DNA of 64,000 nt from Candidatus Fermentibacteraceae bacterium (GCA_027067855.1 JAMOUX010000013.1:62001-126000); one strand, 5' to 3'. Shown: positions 1-9,545, numbered from the stretch's first letter. Notes: generated from the letters alone by a model not told the origin. Translations and numbers: made by a program.

Positions 1-642
1 GACGGCGACTCGATACCGGTGAACCTCGAGATGATCCCGGGAACCGCGACCCACGTGTCGGATCCTTTCCTGCTCAATAACGCCGACATCATCATGGAAG
101 TGTGCAGAAACCCCGTATTCATACTTTCCTCGGCGTCCGGCATGGAGTCTATGGAGCCGAAATCCGGGGAAGATCTCCGCTCGCTTCTCTCCAGGATGGG
201 AGGGGTGGGAGGCGACGTGGACCTTTCCCGAAGTATGATACTGAGGGATGGAGAAAGGTTCGGGGCCTGGTCCGATTCCCTGGGATTCAACACCATGTCG
301 CTCAGACCGGGAGACACTCTTCTGTTCGTTTCCCTCAGGGATTCGGTAACGGTGGGTGGCGCCGTGAAGCATCCGGGCCTGGTGCCCTACGATCCCGGAA
401 ACACCGTGGAAGATTACGTGGTGTACGCCGGGGGTAGACTGCATACATCGGGAAGCGGCATCTCCGTACGGAGGAACGGCAGGGACGTGGATTTCGAAGG
501 CGATCCCCGAACCGCCCGTCTGATGCCCGGCGACGTGGTGGAAGTGGGTTACGACTGGTTCGCCAGGAACGGTACCATGGTCAAGGTCCTGGTATCGGTG
601 GTGTCGCTGGGCATCACCATTTACAATGTTGCGACGAGGTGA
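1..642 (+). CDS. Wza-type polysaccharide export protein (SLBB domain), 5' truncated
   Basis: The window opens inside this gene: the frame is open from base 1 and ends at the TGA at 640-642, leaving 213 codons of the C-terminal part. An SLBB element (VTVGGAVKHPGLVPYDPGN, codons 116-134, followed by a YAGG turn) is clear, and the last 20 or so residues are one hydrophobic helix. Proteins of this family form the outer-membrane pore for capsule or exopolysaccharide; the C-terminal helix lines that pore in Wza. The Wzz-like gene that follows uses a ribosome site overlapping this stop codon, so the pair is an operon for polysaccharide export. The signal peptide and the N-terminal PES domain would lie upstream of the window. 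Confidence 0.82.
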   Translation, partial: DGDSIPVNLEMIPGTATHVSDPFLLNNADIIMEVCRNPVFILSSASGMESMEPKSGEDLRSLLSRMGGVGGDVDLSRSMILRDGERFGAWSDSLGFNTMSLRPGDTLLFVSLRDSVTVGGAVKHPGLVPYDPGNTVEDYVVYAGGRLHTSGSGISVRRNGRDVDFEGDPRTARLMPGDVVEVGYDWFARNGTMVKVLVSVVSLGITIYNVATR

Positions 643-647
643 TCCAG

Positions 648-1904
648 GTGAACGAAAAGAAACTTCCGGAGACTTTCGCCGGCAGATGGATACGGGCCGT
701 GGCCGGAAACCTGAGGAAACTGGTGCTGTTCTGCTTCCTGGTGGCTGTCGTTACTGCAGTCTTCGCTCTCACCAGGAAACAGCAGTGGACCGCTTACTCC
801 GTGGTATCCGTACCCGGCGGCAACCAGTCGCCCGCCATGGGTCTGGGCGCCCTGGGAGACATAGCCGGCAACCTCCTTGGGGGAGGGGTTTCCTCATTGC
901 CGGGAATGATGAACATGAACGGCGGGGAGACGCAGGACCTCGACATGGTATTCCAGGTGCTTACTTCGAGAGCGGTTTCCGAGCGGGTGATATTCAAGTA
1001 CGGCATGCTGGCGGAATTCAACGCTCCAAGCATGGACGTGGCCCTCAACAAGTTCAGCGAGCGGGCATCCGTGGTTCTGACCCCCGAGGGGTTCTTCGTT
1101 ATTTCAATGAAGGCGGACAGCAGGGAGAAATCTGCGGCCATAGTCAACGACATGATAGAATTCGCGAACCGGGAACTCTTCACCATCGTAACCAGCAGGG
1201 CCAGAAGAAGCAGGCTGGAGGCGGAGAAACTCCTGGAGGCCGCCGGAGAATCGCTGGAGATCGCCCAGGGGAATATGGAGAAGTTCCGTGAGAAAACGGG
1301 ACTTCTGTTTCCGGAGGAACAGGGGATTTCCACCGTGCAACTCATGGCCGATCTCGAGACCGAGTTGATACTCGCGGAATCTCGACTTGCCGGTGTGAGC
1401 GGTACCATTTCCTCCTCGAGTCCGGCCTACGTAGAAGTTGCGAGAACCGTTCGATACCTGCGGAAAGCTATGGAGGACAAGACTTACGGCGCTGACAGCC
1501 TGGGCGGGTTCTTCCCGAACCTGGACACCATGCCGGCACTCCTGAGAGAATACGAAAACCTTGTCCTGGACCTGGAGACCAGGCGGGCCCTGTACCTGCT
1601 GTTGCGCCAGGAACTCGAATCACTCAGGCTGGAAGAGGCCCGGGAGAGCCCTACCCTGGAGGTCGTGGTGCCCGCAGTGCCTGCGGCCCTTCGTTCCTAC
1701 CCGAAGAGAGCTAAGATGGTATTGAGCTATACCGCCGTGGCCTTGTTGCTGGCGCTGCTGTGGATCGCCGTGGTTACATATGCCAGGGGACTTCTTGAAA
1801 ACGAGGATACGGGTTCCTTCTGGAAGGAGATCATATCTACGGCGACCCGCCAGCTGTACCGCGGGAAACCCGGACCCGGGAATCGTTCCGGCATCGCCGG
1901 ATAG
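648..1904 (+). CDS. Wzz/GumC-like polysaccharide chain-length (co-polymerase) protein
   Basis: A 418-residue inner-membrane protein with the two-helix layout of polysaccharide co-polymerases: TM1 at about residues 22-41, a large periplasmic part with a long charged coiled coil (about 180-340), a Pro-rich stretch (VVPAVPAALRSYPKR) just before TM2 at about 356-381, and a short cytoplasmic tail. No Walker motifs or Tyr-rich tail follow, so the BY-kinase half found in some relatives is absent. The family sets polymer length and links the inner-membrane polymerase to the Wza-type exporter encoded just upstream. I chose the GTG at 648 because GAGGTGA at 636-642 is well spaced from it; the GTG at 639 has no such site. 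Confidence 0.8.
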   Translation: MNEKKLPETFAGRWIRAVAGNLRKLVLFCFLVAVVTAVFALTRKQQWTAYSVVSVPGGNQSPAMGLGALGDIAGNLLGGGVSSLPGMMNMNGGETQDLDMVFQVLTSRAVSERVIFKYGMLAEFNAPSMDVALNKFSERASVVLTPEGFFVISMKADSREKSAAIVNDMIEFANRELFTIVTSRARRSRLEAEKLLEAAGESLEIAQGNMEKFREKTGLLFPEEQGISTVQLMADLETELILAESRLAGVSGTISSSSPAYVEVARTVRYLRKAMEDKTYGADSLGGFFPNLDTMPALLREYENLVLDLETRRALYLLLRQELESLRLEEARESPTLEVVVPAVPAALRSYPKRAKMVLSYTAVALLLALLWIAVVTYARGLLENEDTGSFWKEIISTATRQLYRGKPGPGNRSGIAG

Positions 1905-1938
1905 GCGCATGTATATCGGGTTCGTCGGCGGATGTTCG

Positions 1939-2949
1939 TCAGTAAGAATCGTCGTCCCGGACGGAAACCGTTTCCTGGGATGACGTCTCCTTCACGTTAC
2001 GTTTGAAGAACACCCTGTAGAATGTTTCGTCGGAGATCGCATTCACCATGCCGACCATCAGTCTCATAACCATCCACGTAAACAGCATCCTGGCGAAGAA
2101 CACTCCCAGTATGCTTCCGCCGATGGATATCATGAGCAGGGTATCCTCGATGACGGCATGGAGGATACTCATGAGCGAAATCGAGAAGAAGACGTCGCGG
2201 TCGGAAAGTCTCCCGGACCGTACGTACTTTATTATCAATCCGCCTCCATAAGAGATACCCAACACCATTCCCAGGATGGTCACCATGGAAGCCGACTCGC
2301 TTATTCCCATGGACGAAAGCACGGGAGCTAAGAGGCGGTTCATGGCGCGGGTCACTCCCGCTTTGTCCAGGATCTTCATGAGCACGATGAGGAAGAGCAC
2401 TATCACGTAGATGGCGGCCAGGTTCCTTACCTGTTCGACGGCCCATTCCGGTATGCTACCTCCGCCGCCCGAGGCTTCCCACAGTATCCGGCTCTCTCCA
2501 CGCAGTATATCCGACAGATCGAAGGCCCTGTGGAGGAGGAAACCCAGGAGAATGGCGGACAGTAGACGGAAGGGTACCATGAATCCGGCACGGACCCCGC
2601 TTTTTCCGGCGATGGTGGTCTCCACGGCCATGGAGTGGGCTACGAGTATCATGCATGCCATAACGGTGGTCTGGGCCGTGGTCAGGTGGAGTTCCGGCGC
2701 CAGCGACGCAAAGGTCGCCATACCGCCGTACATGTTGGTGAGTACCGAGGTGGCCCACACGAGACCCATTTCACCGGGAAGTCCCACCAGGTTCATCAAC
2801 GGTTTGAATCCCGCGGCGATATACTTCACCGCTCCGAGTTCCTCCAGGAGTTTGACCGCTATCACTACGGGTACCATTATCCTGAAAAGGATCAGGCTTA
2901 CGGCACCGGCTTCCCTTACCTGGCGCAAGGCAGTGGAAAACAAGCTCAT
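1939..2949 (-). CDS. Gate-domain (nucleoside-recognition / spore-maturation type) membrane protein
   Basis: A 336-residue polytopic membrane protein with about eight hydrophobic segments in two similar halves, each with the glycine-rich loop typical of Gate/nucleoside-recognition domains (NMYGGMATFASLAPE in the first half, GISYGGGLIIKYVRSG in the second). The family includes SpmA/SpmB and FeoB-type gate segments; the transported substrate is not known. The first in-frame codon lies much further upstream (3240), but the extra sequence overlaps the divergent CCA-enzyme gene and does not look coding. The ATG at 2947-2949, preceded by AAAGGAA, is the likely start. It faces the neighbouring genes and appears to be a single-gene unit. 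Confidence 0.75.
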   Translation of the reverse strand: MSLFSTALRQVREAGAVSLILFRIMVPVVIAVKLLEELGAVKYIAAGFKPLMNLVGLPGEMGLVWATSVLTNMYGGMATFASLAPELHLTTAQTTVMACMILVAHSMAVETTIAGKSGVRAGFMVPFRLLSAILLGFLLHRAFDLSDILRGESRILWEASGGGGSIPEWAVEQVRNLAAIYVIVLFLIVLMKILDKAGVTRAMNRLLAPVLSSMGISESASMVTILGMVLGISYGGGLIIKYVRSGRLSDRDVFFSISLMSILHAVIEDTLLMISIGGSILGVFFARMLFTWMVMRLMVGMVNAISDETFYRVFFKRNVKETSSQETVSVRDDDSY

Positions 2950-3005
2950 GGGGTTCCTTTCGCATTGGGGATACCATACACATATTCCAATCGTCGGGGA
3001 AGAAG

Positions 3006-4418
3006 ATGAGGATTGAAATGAACCTGGATCGGCTGTTCGACCTGTGGGAGGGGAAAGGCTACCGGCTGTACATGGTGGGCGGGTGCGTCCGGGATCGTCT
3101 GCTGGGCAGGCCGGTACTGGATTACGACCTTTGTACCGATTCTTCTCCGGAAGAAACCATGGAATTGCTGAGAACGGCGGGGTGTCGGCCCCATCCGATA
3201 GGAATCGCCTACGGCACCGTGTCGACGGGCATTGATACACCCGTCGGGCATTCGGTTGTTCAGATCACCACTTTCAGGAACGAGGAACGGTATTTCCCCG
3301 GGTCCAGACATCCGGAAGTCAGGTTCGGGAAAGACCTGGAGGCTGATCTGGCACGGCGGGATTTCACGATAAACGCCATGGCGATGGATCGCCGCGGGCG
3401 TTTGATCGATCCGCTGGGAGGACGGGAAGACCTGGAGAGGCGGCTGGTGCGGACTCCGGGCCCGCCGGGTGAAACTTTCGCCGAAGATCCATTGAGAATG
3501 TTGAGAGCCTTCCGTTTCGCTTGCATATTGGGCTTCGGAATAGAGGAGTCGACGTTTCGCGCGATTTCGGACAGGCATGAACTCATCCTCGATATTTCCC
3601 GGGAACGTTGGAAAATGGAAATGGACCGTCTGCTCTCGGCCCGGGACGGCGGCAGGGTGGCCTACGTACTGGACCTCATGAAGCGGTCCGGCATGCTCTC
3701 GGACATGATACCCGAGTTGGAAGGGATGTTCGATTCGGACGGCCTGTCCCGGAGTCCGGCTCATCGATATGACGTGTGGAGGCACACCCTGGAGACGGTA
3801 TCCGGGGTCGCCAGGCCTTCGGCTGTACTGCGATGGGCCGCACTGCTTCACGATCTCGGCAAGCCGGGATGCATGATTACGGGAGAGGATGGAATTCCTC
3901 ATTTTTACGGTCATGAGAGGCTGGGGGCGGAATTGAGCGACCGGGTGGCCCGGCGCTTCAGGTTTTCCAGAAAGGAGAGACGAAGTCTGAAGTTCCTGGT
4001 CGGTAATCACATGAGACCGGTATTGTACTCCACGGAATGGTCCGACCGAGCGGTGGACAGGCTCGCCGCGGATGCCGGAGACAACCTGGAATTGCTGTTG
4101 GAACTGGCGAAATCCGATATTTCCGCCCACGATACGTCATACGCCGAAAAGGGACTCGAAAGACTGGAGGAACTCGCAAGGCGGCTGGAGAGATCCGACG
4201 CCGGGAAGAGACTCCTTCCCAGGAAACTGGGAAAGATCTTGGCCGAGAAAGGGTTGGAAGGCCGGCGGTTGGCCGGTGTTCTTGCGGAATTTAGGGAGCT
4301 GGTTTCCGGGGGAGTCCTTCCTGCGATGGCGCCGCCCCGGATCTACCTGGATTACCTGGAGGACCACCCGGAGATGGGGAAGGGCCGGATGACTCTTGAT
4401 GAGCCCTCCGACCCCTGA
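3006..4418 (+). CDS. cca: CCA tRNA nucleotidyltransferase with HD domain
   Basis: A 470-residue class II nucleotidyltransferase that adds or repairs the 3' CCA of tRNAs. The head carries GGCVRD (25-30) and the metal-binding DYD (D39, D41); RRDFTINAMAMD (118-129) and the ERW segment (200-202) match the nucleotide-selecting part. A C-terminal HD domain with LHDLGKP (H282-D283) is present, as in the bifunctional E. coli-type enzymes. Most tRNA genes in this window already encode CCA, so a repair role is likely. The ATG at 3006 follows GGGGA with 5 bases between; an in-frame ATG at 3018 is the alternative. Poly(A) polymerase is a close relative, but the domain set favours CCA addition. Confidence 0.88.
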   Translation: MRIEMNLDRLFDLWEGKGYRLYMVGGCVRDRLLGRPVLDYDLCTDSSPEETMELLRTAGCRPHPIGIAYGTVSTGIDTPVGHSVVQITTFRNEERYFPGSRHPEVRFGKDLEADLARRDFTINAMAMDRRGRLIDPLGGREDLERRLVRTPGPPGETFAEDPLRMLRAFRFACILGFGIEESTFRAISDRHELILDISRERWKMEMDRLLSARDGGRVAYVLDLMKRSGMLSDMIPELEGMFDSDGLSRSPAHRYDVWRHTLETVSGVARPSAVLRWAALLHDLGKPGCMITGEDGIPHFYGHERLGAELSDRVARRFRFSRKERRSLKFLVGNHMRPVLYSTEWSDRAVDRLAADAGDNLELLLELAKSDISAHDTSYAEKGLERLEELARRLERSDAGKRLLPRKLGKILAEKGLEGRRLAGVLAEFRELVSGGVLPAMAPPRIYLDYLEDHPEMGKGRMTLDEPSDP

Positions 4419-4450
4419 GAAGTTTAACCGGGGAAACCTTTCCGTTCTTT

Positions 4451-5260
4451 TCACTTCTCCTTGAGAAGGTGAACGTCGAGTTGCGGGAACGGAATGCTTA
4501 TGCCCTTGGCGTCGAAGGTCTTCTTTATCTTTTCGTTGGTGTCGAAGAAAACATCCCAATAATCCCCGGTACGGACCCAGGCTCTTACGACGAAGTTCAC
4601 GCTGCTGTCCGCCATCTCGGCGAGTCCCACGAAAGGAGGAGGATCCTCGAGGATACGCTGGTCGCTTTTCAGTATCTCCATCAAGGTGGCCTTGACCTCG
4701 TCGACGTCGGCGGAGTAGCCGGCGGAAACGGTGAGATCCACTCTACGGATGTCCATCAGGGTGTAATTCGTGATGTTGTCCGAGGTTATCTTCGAGTTTG
4801 GAACGATGATAACCTTGTTGTCCAGGGTTTTTATGATAGTGGTGAAGATGCCTATCTCGTCCACGGAGCCGGATGCTCCCCCGGCATCGACGTAATCACC
4901 TTTGCTGAAGGGCTTGAATATTATCATCAGGACGCCCGAGGCGAAGTTGGAGAGGGAACCCTGCAACGCCAGGCCGATGGCCAGTCCCGCCGCGCCCAGT
5001 ATGGCGACGAAAGATGCCGTCTGGATGCCCAGTTTGGCCAGTGCCGCTATCACTACGAAGGCAAGAATACCGGCATATAGAAGGTTGGTGACGAAGCCCA
5101 CCAGGGTTTCATCCACCTTTCTCTTCCTCATTATTTTGCGCACCACGTTCCTGACCAGTGACGCGGCGATCCTTCCCAGTACGAATATCGCCAGCGCCGC
5201 CACCACGTTGAGGCCGTAAAGGGCGACCAGTTCCCTTATACGTCCGATTATTCCTTCCAT
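4451..5260 (-). CDS. mscS: Small-conductance mechanosensitive channel (MscS family)
   Basis: 269 residues, close to the E. coli MscS length. Three membrane segments are visible; the pore-lining third one is Gly/Ala rich (AILGAAGLAIGLALQGSLSN), the family signature. It is followed by the beta domain (FSKGDYVDAGGASGSVDEIG, then VIIVPNSKITSDNITNYT) and the C-terminal alpha/beta domain. The channel opens under membrane tension to release solutes during osmotic downshock. GGAG lies 6 bases before the ATG at 5258-5260. The gene is only 15 bases downstream of the beta-barrel gene on the same strand, so the two are probably co-transcribed. Confidence 0.93.
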   Translation of the reverse strand: MEGIIGRIRELVALYGLNVVAALAIFVLGRIAASLVRNVVRKIMRKRKVDETLVGFVTNLLYAGILAFVVIAALAKLGIQTASFVAILGAAGLAIGLALQGSLSNFASGVLMIIFKPFSKGDYVDAGGASGSVDEIGIFTTIIKTLDNKVIIVPNSKITSDNITNYTLMDIRRVDLTVSAGYSADVDEVKATLMEILKSDQRILEDPPPFVGLAEMADSSVNFVVRAWVRTGDYWDVFFDTNEKIKKTFDAKGISIPFPQLDVHLLKEK

Positions 5261-5275
5261 AAGGGACTCCTTTCC

Positions 5276-6364
5276 CTAAAACTTCCAGGAAAACCCGAAT
5301 GACATCATCGCCATCGAGTCTTGCAACTCGTCGGGCTGACCCGGTGAAACCGATATGGAATCCCTGGACATGGCCGTCCATGAGAATCCCCCGTCTATCT
5401 CCGCGCTACCGAGATGAATGCCTGCACCCAGTGCCAACCCCATTTTCGGGCCGGTTTCCACCTTGTCGTATTTCACGGTACCGAAGCTTAAGCACCCCAT
5501 GAGTTCGAAGGAATCGTCAAGGAAGGCGGATCCGAATATTCTCGTATTCGTCGAATTACCGTCGCCGGGATCTTCCAGTTCCAGTTCCATCCCGAAGGTT
5601 CCGTCCCTGTTCTTTCCCGCGTACATCGATGCTCCCGCCGCCGCCCTGGCCGGATAATCATCGTCCCCGGAAGCCCATGAAAGGCCGAAAATCACCGTTT
5701 CCAGAGGTATTTCCAGGCCACCGTGCCAGCAGAAGGAACCGAAGCTCTTTTCCCGGGTGACCAGAGTGTCGTTATCGGGTTCTTCCACGTCCTTGTAAGT
5801 CGAATCACATCTTGCCGAGCCGAACCTGTACCCCGCGGACAACCCAAGGGTAAGCCCGGACAATACCGGGTACGACATGCCTCCGACTAACTCATACATC
5901 CCACCGGTGGATTTAACCTTGCGTATCTCCTTGAGACCCGACAGCTCTATTCCGAACTCGTAGGTGTAATGGGTCAGGTCGTACGAGAAGTTGCTGATTT
6001 CGGCCACGGCGGCACCAAGGGTCATATCGCCGGCGGGAAGTGAAGCTCCTCCGTAGAGCGTGGTGAGTCCCAGCCAGTTGGCATCATGTTGTCCGAGGCT
6101 GTCCAGCATGAGGGCCGAACCGATACCCGGGCCCACGGAAATACTCACGGATGTACCCTTCAGCCTGCCCAGTCCGGCAGGATTGGTAAGCACGGCGGAT
6201 TCATCCCCCAGTCCCAGGGACCTGATGCCTCCGAATGCCACGGAACGGGCGTTGACGCCGGGCAGAAGCGTACCCTCGCCGTTCAGAGTGAGATAACCGA
6301 AGCCCGACGCGGCAAAAGGAATCAACAGCAGAACGCACAAGAAGGTGAACAATTTCTTCATCAT
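5276..6364 (-). CDS. Outer-membrane beta-barrel protein (PorV/FadL/UPF0164-like)
   Basis: A 362-residue protein with a clear signal peptide (MMKKLFTFLCVLLLIPFAASG). The mature start resembles PorV/UPF0164-type barrels (GVNARSVAFGGI then an ESAVLTNPAGLG turn). Alternating hydrophobic strands run through the rest, and it ends in Phe (SFGFSWKF), as expected for BAM-assembled outer-membrane barrels. What it carries cannot be read from the sequence. The start is the first of two adjacent ATGs (6362-6364), with GGGGAG just upstream. A TATACT-like -10 lies 32 bases before it on this strand, but the -35 is poor. MscS follows 15 bases downstream. Confidence 0.7.
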   Translation of the reverse strand: MMKKLFTFLCVLLLIPFAASGFGYLTLNGEGTLLPGVNARSVAFGGIRSLGLGDESAVLTNPAGLGRLKGTSVSISVGPGIGSALMLDSLGQHDANWLGLTTLYGGASLPAGDMTLGAAVAEISNFSYDLTHYTYEFGIELSGLKEIRKVKSTGGMYELVGGMSYPVLSGLTLGLSAGYRFGSARCDSTYKDVEEPDNDTLVTREKSFGSFCWHGGLEIPLETVIFGLSWASGDDDYPARAAAGASMYAGKNRDGTFGMELELEDPGDGNSTNTRIFGSAFLDDSFELMGCLSFGTVKYDKVETGPKMGLALGAGIHLGSAEIDGGFSWTAMSRDSISVSPGQPDELQDSMAMMSFGFSWKF

Positions 6365-6395
6365 GGAACTCCCCGCTTTTTTATGAACCTGAAAT

Positions 6396-6461
6396 AGTAT
6401 ACACCAATTTCCCGTACCGGGGTACGTGCCTGTAACACCCGGCATTTTCCGGAAGTATACT
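6396..6461. promoter_or_regulatory. Divergent -10 elements with a central inverted repeat
   Basis: In the 132-base gap between the barrel gene (minus) and the glycosyltransferase (plus), TATACT occurs once on each strand: minus at 6396-6401 and plus at 6456-6461. Neither has a good -35 at 16-18 bases. Between them is an inverted repeat, CGTACC GG GGTACG at 6413-6426, that could be an operator. This is inference from motif shape only. Confidence 0.35.
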
Positions 6462-6496
6462 TACGCCTCGGGTTGCATATGCCGGAAAGGCGGCGG

Positions 6497-7588
6497 ATGA
6501 AAGGCAGGATAGTCTTCGTCATGCTTGGCAAGAAGGATTACCTGTCGGGGGGGTACGTCTTCAATTTCAGGATGGTCGAAGCCCTGGAATCCGCCGGTTA
6601 TGAGGTGGATATCGTACATTTCAGGACGGTTCCGCCGGATCTTCCCCTGAGTTGGCCGAGGGCTTCCCTCTACGTTTACCGCAGGATTATCGAAAAAAAC
6701 CCGGATCTGGTGGTGGTAAGCAAGAGTTACCAGTACTTGCCGTTGTTCAGAATTTCCGGGCTTTCCCGGAGAGTACCCGTATTATTCCTTATGCACCACC
6801 TGGAGTGGGTAGACAGGAAACGCCGCCCGGAGGCTACGGTATACAGGCGGTACGTAAAATGGCTCCTGGGTATGGCGGACCGGGTATGGACCAACAGTGC
6901 GAACTCCTCGGAGGCACTGGTTTCCATGGGTGTCCCACCGGACATGGTCAGAGTGATTCCCCCGGGTTTCGAAAAAACGGGAGGCCCGCCTCCCCGCCGC
7001 CGGGACAGGGAAGGCCCGGTCAGGTTGCTCTGCGTCGGGAGCGTTTCCCCCAGGAAGTCGCAACATATCCTGCTGCAGGCGTGTACCCGCCTGGAACCGG
7101 AAAGCTTCTTTCTCAATATCGTCGGCAGCCTCGATGCGGATCCGGAGTATGCCGGAATGGTGGAGAACCTGGTGGGAAAGTACGGATTGAAGAACGTGGT
7201 GAGGATGTCGGGAGTCCTGGAGGGAGAGGACCTGAGAAGGGCCTACGACCAGGCTGACTTGCTGGTGCATCCCGCCGTTTGGGAGGCTTTCGGGATGTCT
7301 ATCGTCGAAGGGATGTGGCGAGGGCTTCCCGTGGTGGCCTCGGACGTGGCTGCGGTGCCTGAACTGGTGCGGCACGGTGAAAACGGAGTGCTTGTAAGGC
7401 CGGGAGACGTAGAGGAACTCGCCGCGGCTATACGCAGCTTGGTGGGGGATGCTGACGCCAGGTTGAAAATGGGTGCGGCGGGCAGGCGGTTCGCCGAGAG
7501 CATGAACGACTGGAATGCTGTGAATCACGAGTTCCTGGAACTCGTGACCGAGACCATGGAAACGGGGAAGGGGTCCCCTTGGCTATGA
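6497..7588 (+). CDS. Glycosyltransferase, GT4 family
   Basis: A 363-residue GT-B fold glycosyltransferase. The acceptor half begins with a Gly-rich loop (LSGGYVFNFRMVEAL). The donor half has the GSVSPRKSQHILLQA segment, the EX7E motif in WEAFGMSIVEG, and GLPVVASDVAAVPELV followed by ENGVLVRPGD, all typical of GT4 enzymes that use nucleotide sugars. Substrate and product cannot be told; envelope polysaccharide or glycolipid is likely. AAAGG precedes the ATG at 6497 by six bases; TTG (6473) and ATG (6479) further up lack a site. The stop overlaps the aspartokinase start, and uppP follows, so this is a three-gene unit. Confidence 0.87.
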   Translation: MKGRIVFVMLGKKDYLSGGYVFNFRMVEALESAGYEVDIVHFRTVPPDLPLSWPRASLYVYRRIIEKNPDLVVVSKSYQYLPLFRISGLSRRVPVLFLMHHLEWVDRKRRPEATVYRRYVKWLLGMADRVWTNSANSSEALVSMGVPPDMVRVIPPGFEKTGGPPPRRRDREGPVRLLCVGSVSPRKSQHILLQACTRLEPESFFLNIVGSLDADPEYAGMVENLVGKYGLKNVVRMSGVLEGEDLRRAYDQADLLVHPAVWEAFGMSIVEGMWRGLPVVASDVAAVPELVRHGENGVLVRPGDVEELAAAIRSLVGDADARLKMGAAGRRFAESMNDWNAVNHEFLELVTETMETGKGSPWL

Positions 7589-8769
7589 GACTGTGCGTTT
7601 TGAAATTCGGAGGAACCTGTCTTGCAACGGAGCTGGACAGGGAGCGATCTGCGGATCTGTGTGCCTCGGAGCTGGAAAAGTTTGAGAAAGTGGTGGTGGT
7701 CGTCTCGGCCATGGGCAGGAAGGGTGATCCCTATTCGACGGACACTCTCCTGGAAATGGTCAGGAATCCCGAACCGGGCGAGAAATCCTGTCTCCTTGCC
7801 TGCGGCGAGATAATCTCTGCCGCCCTTTTTGCCGATATGTTGAGAGACAAGGGTATTCCCGCCGTTTCCATAACGGGATGGAACGCCGGAATCAGGACCG
7901 GGAACAAGAACTACGGCGCGGAACTGCAGAAGGTGGAGAAGGAGTACCTGGAGTCCGCACTGGCAGAGTTTCCGTGCGTAGTGGTGGCCGGTTTCCAGGG
8001 AATGAACGACAGCGGGAGGGTATCGGTTCTGGGCAGAGGGGGCAGCGATGTAACCGCTGCCGCGATAGCTGCCGCCATGGATGCGGACGAACTGGTGCTT
8101 TTCAAGAAGGTGGATTCCATCTTCACGGCGGATCCGGCGAGGGTTTCGGGCGCTGTCAAGGTGGAGAGGATATCCGTTGAGGACCTGAGGCAGATGGGAT
8201 GGGAAGGGGCAGGTGTCCTGCATCCCAGGGCTTCGGAGATAGCCGGCGCCGCCGGAATGCCCATGAAGATCAAGTCGCTCGATACGGGACACGTGGTGAC
8301 GAAGGTCGAACCGTACGTGATTCGCAGCGGCAGGTATATCACCGGGGTGGTGTCCGGTCCCGACGTGGCGCGTTTCCTTGTACTCGGGGACGGCGAAGAG
8401 CCCGGGAAGTTTTATTCCGGGGTCTTCGGGATGGTTGCGAGTGCCGGGGTGTCCATGGACATGTTCAGCGTGATGGAGGGAAGAATGATGTTTACGGTTT
8501 CCCTGGCTGATGTGGATACGACGGCTGGAGTGTTGGACGATTCCGGTCTGGAGTATTCGGTACTGTCGCCCTGCGTGAAGGTATCCATAGTGGGAGCCGG
8601 CATGCACGGCATGCACGGGGTCATGGCGCGTTTTTCGTCGGCATTGTACGGGGCCGGCATAGAAATGCTGCAGACCGTGGATTCCCATGCCACGATATCG
8701 GCGCTGGTCAGGCTTGAACGCAGGGACGATGCCCTCAGGGCGCTTCACAGGGAATTCCTGGAAACATGA
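7585..8769 (+). CDS. lysC: Aspartate kinase
   Basis: Catalyses ATP-dependent phosphorylation of L-aspartate, the first step toward Lys, Thr, Met and diaminopimelate. The 394-residue protein opens with KFGGT (residues 7-11) and has the GRGGSDVTAAAIAAAMDA segment and VDSIFTADP loop of the amino acid kinase domain. The C-terminal third is a tandem ACT region, where feedback by end-product amino acids normally acts. The ATG at 7585 overlaps the preceding stop as ATGA, which suggests translational coupling; a TTG at 7579 with AAGGGG five bases upstream is a real alternative. Its last codons overlap uppP in the same way. Confidence 0.92.
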   Translation: MRLCVLKFGGTCLATELDRERSADLCASELEKFEKVVVVVSAMGRKGDPYSTDTLLEMVRNPEPGEKSCLLACGEIISAALFADMLRDKGIPAVSITGWNAGIRTGNKNYGAELQKVEKEYLESALAEFPCVVVAGFQGMNDSGRVSVLGRGGSDVTAAAIAAAMDADELVLFKKVDSIFTADPARVSGAVKVERISVEDLRQMGWEGAGVLHPRASEIAGAAGMPMKIKSLDTGHVVTKVEPYVIRSGRYITGVVSGPDVARFLVLGDGEEPGKFYSGVFGMVASAGVSMDMFSVMEGRMMFTVSLADVDTTAGVLDDSGLEYSVLSPCVKVSIVGAGMHGMHGVMARFSSALYGAGIEMLQTVDSHATISALVRLERRDDALRALHREFLET

Positions 8770-9545
8770 CGATGACGGCAGTGATACTCCTGGCGCTGGT
8801 CCAGGGTTTGACGGAGTTCCTGCCGGTATCCAGCTCGGGTCACATGGCACTGGGAGGAATGCTGCTGGGAGTCGGCGGCGGGGACATCACTTTCGAGATC
8901 GTGGCTCATCTCGGCACGCTGGCCGCCGTGCTGGTTGTATACCGCAAAGATATCATGCACCTGTTTCCCGGCCTGGCGCGTCGTGAAGAAGAATCGATAC
9001 GTCTGACCACGGGCATCGTGATCGGGTCGATTCCGACAGCGGTGGCGGGTTTGTTTTTCAGGGAACGGATAGAAGGTTTCTTCGACGATCCCTTGCTGGT
9101 ATCGTCCATGCTCATGGTTACCGGAACGGTGCTCTTCCTCTCCAGGTTCGCACGGCGGGGCGGGAAAGGTGCCCCGGGGCTCCTGACCGCCCTTCTGATA
9201 GGCTTGGCCCAGGCAGTAGCCCTGATTCCGGGAATTTCGCGCTCGGGTTTCACGATATCCGCCGGATTGTTGCTGGGACTGACCAGGGAGGATGCAGCCA
9301 GATTTTCCTTCCTGCTTTCGATTCCGGCCGTGGCGGGGGCCGCCCTGCTGGAACTTGGAAGTGCCTTTCCCGGGGCGGAAGAACTTCCGGCCATGCTCAC
9401 CGGGTTCGCGATTTCCGCCGTAACCGGTTTTGTCGCGCTGAAAATCCTGTTGGGATTTCTGAAGAAGGGTAAATTCTCGATGTTCTCCTGGTATTGCTGG
9501 CTGCTGGGCCTGGCGGGCATCATCGTAACCCTGACGGGGTCTTGA
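8766..9545 (+). CDS. uppP: Undecaprenyl-diphosphatase (UppP/BacA)
   Basis: A 259-residue, highly hydrophobic membrane enzyme that dephosphorylates undecaprenyl diphosphate, recycling the lipid carrier of peptidoglycan and other glycans. Both signatures are present: QGLTEFLPVSSSGH (13-26) and the second active-site loop PGISRSGFTISAGLLLGL. About seven or eight membrane segments are visible. The ATG lies in an ATGA overlap with the aspartokinase stop. With the glycosyltransferase and aspartokinase (a diaminopimelate precursor source), the unit has a loose cell-wall theme. Confidence 0.94.
   Translation: MTMTAVILLALVQGLTEFLPVSSSGHMALGGMLLGVGGGDITFEIVAHLGTLAAVLVVYRKDIMHLFPGLARREEESIRLTTGIVIGSIPTAVAGLFFRERIEGFFDDPLLVSSMLMVTGTVLFLSRFARRGGKGAPGLLTALLIGLAQAVALIPGISRSGFTISAGLLLGLTREDAARFSFLLSIPAVAGAALLELGSAFPGAEELPAMLTGFAISAVTGFVALKILLGFLKKGKFSMFSWYCWLLGLAGIIVTLTGS

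Noticed and set aside
2946-4130. A 394-codon minus-strand frame opposite the CCA-adding enzyme
   Set aside because: The plus-strand gene has all catalytic motifs; this frame is Arg/Pro/Gln-rich and without features.
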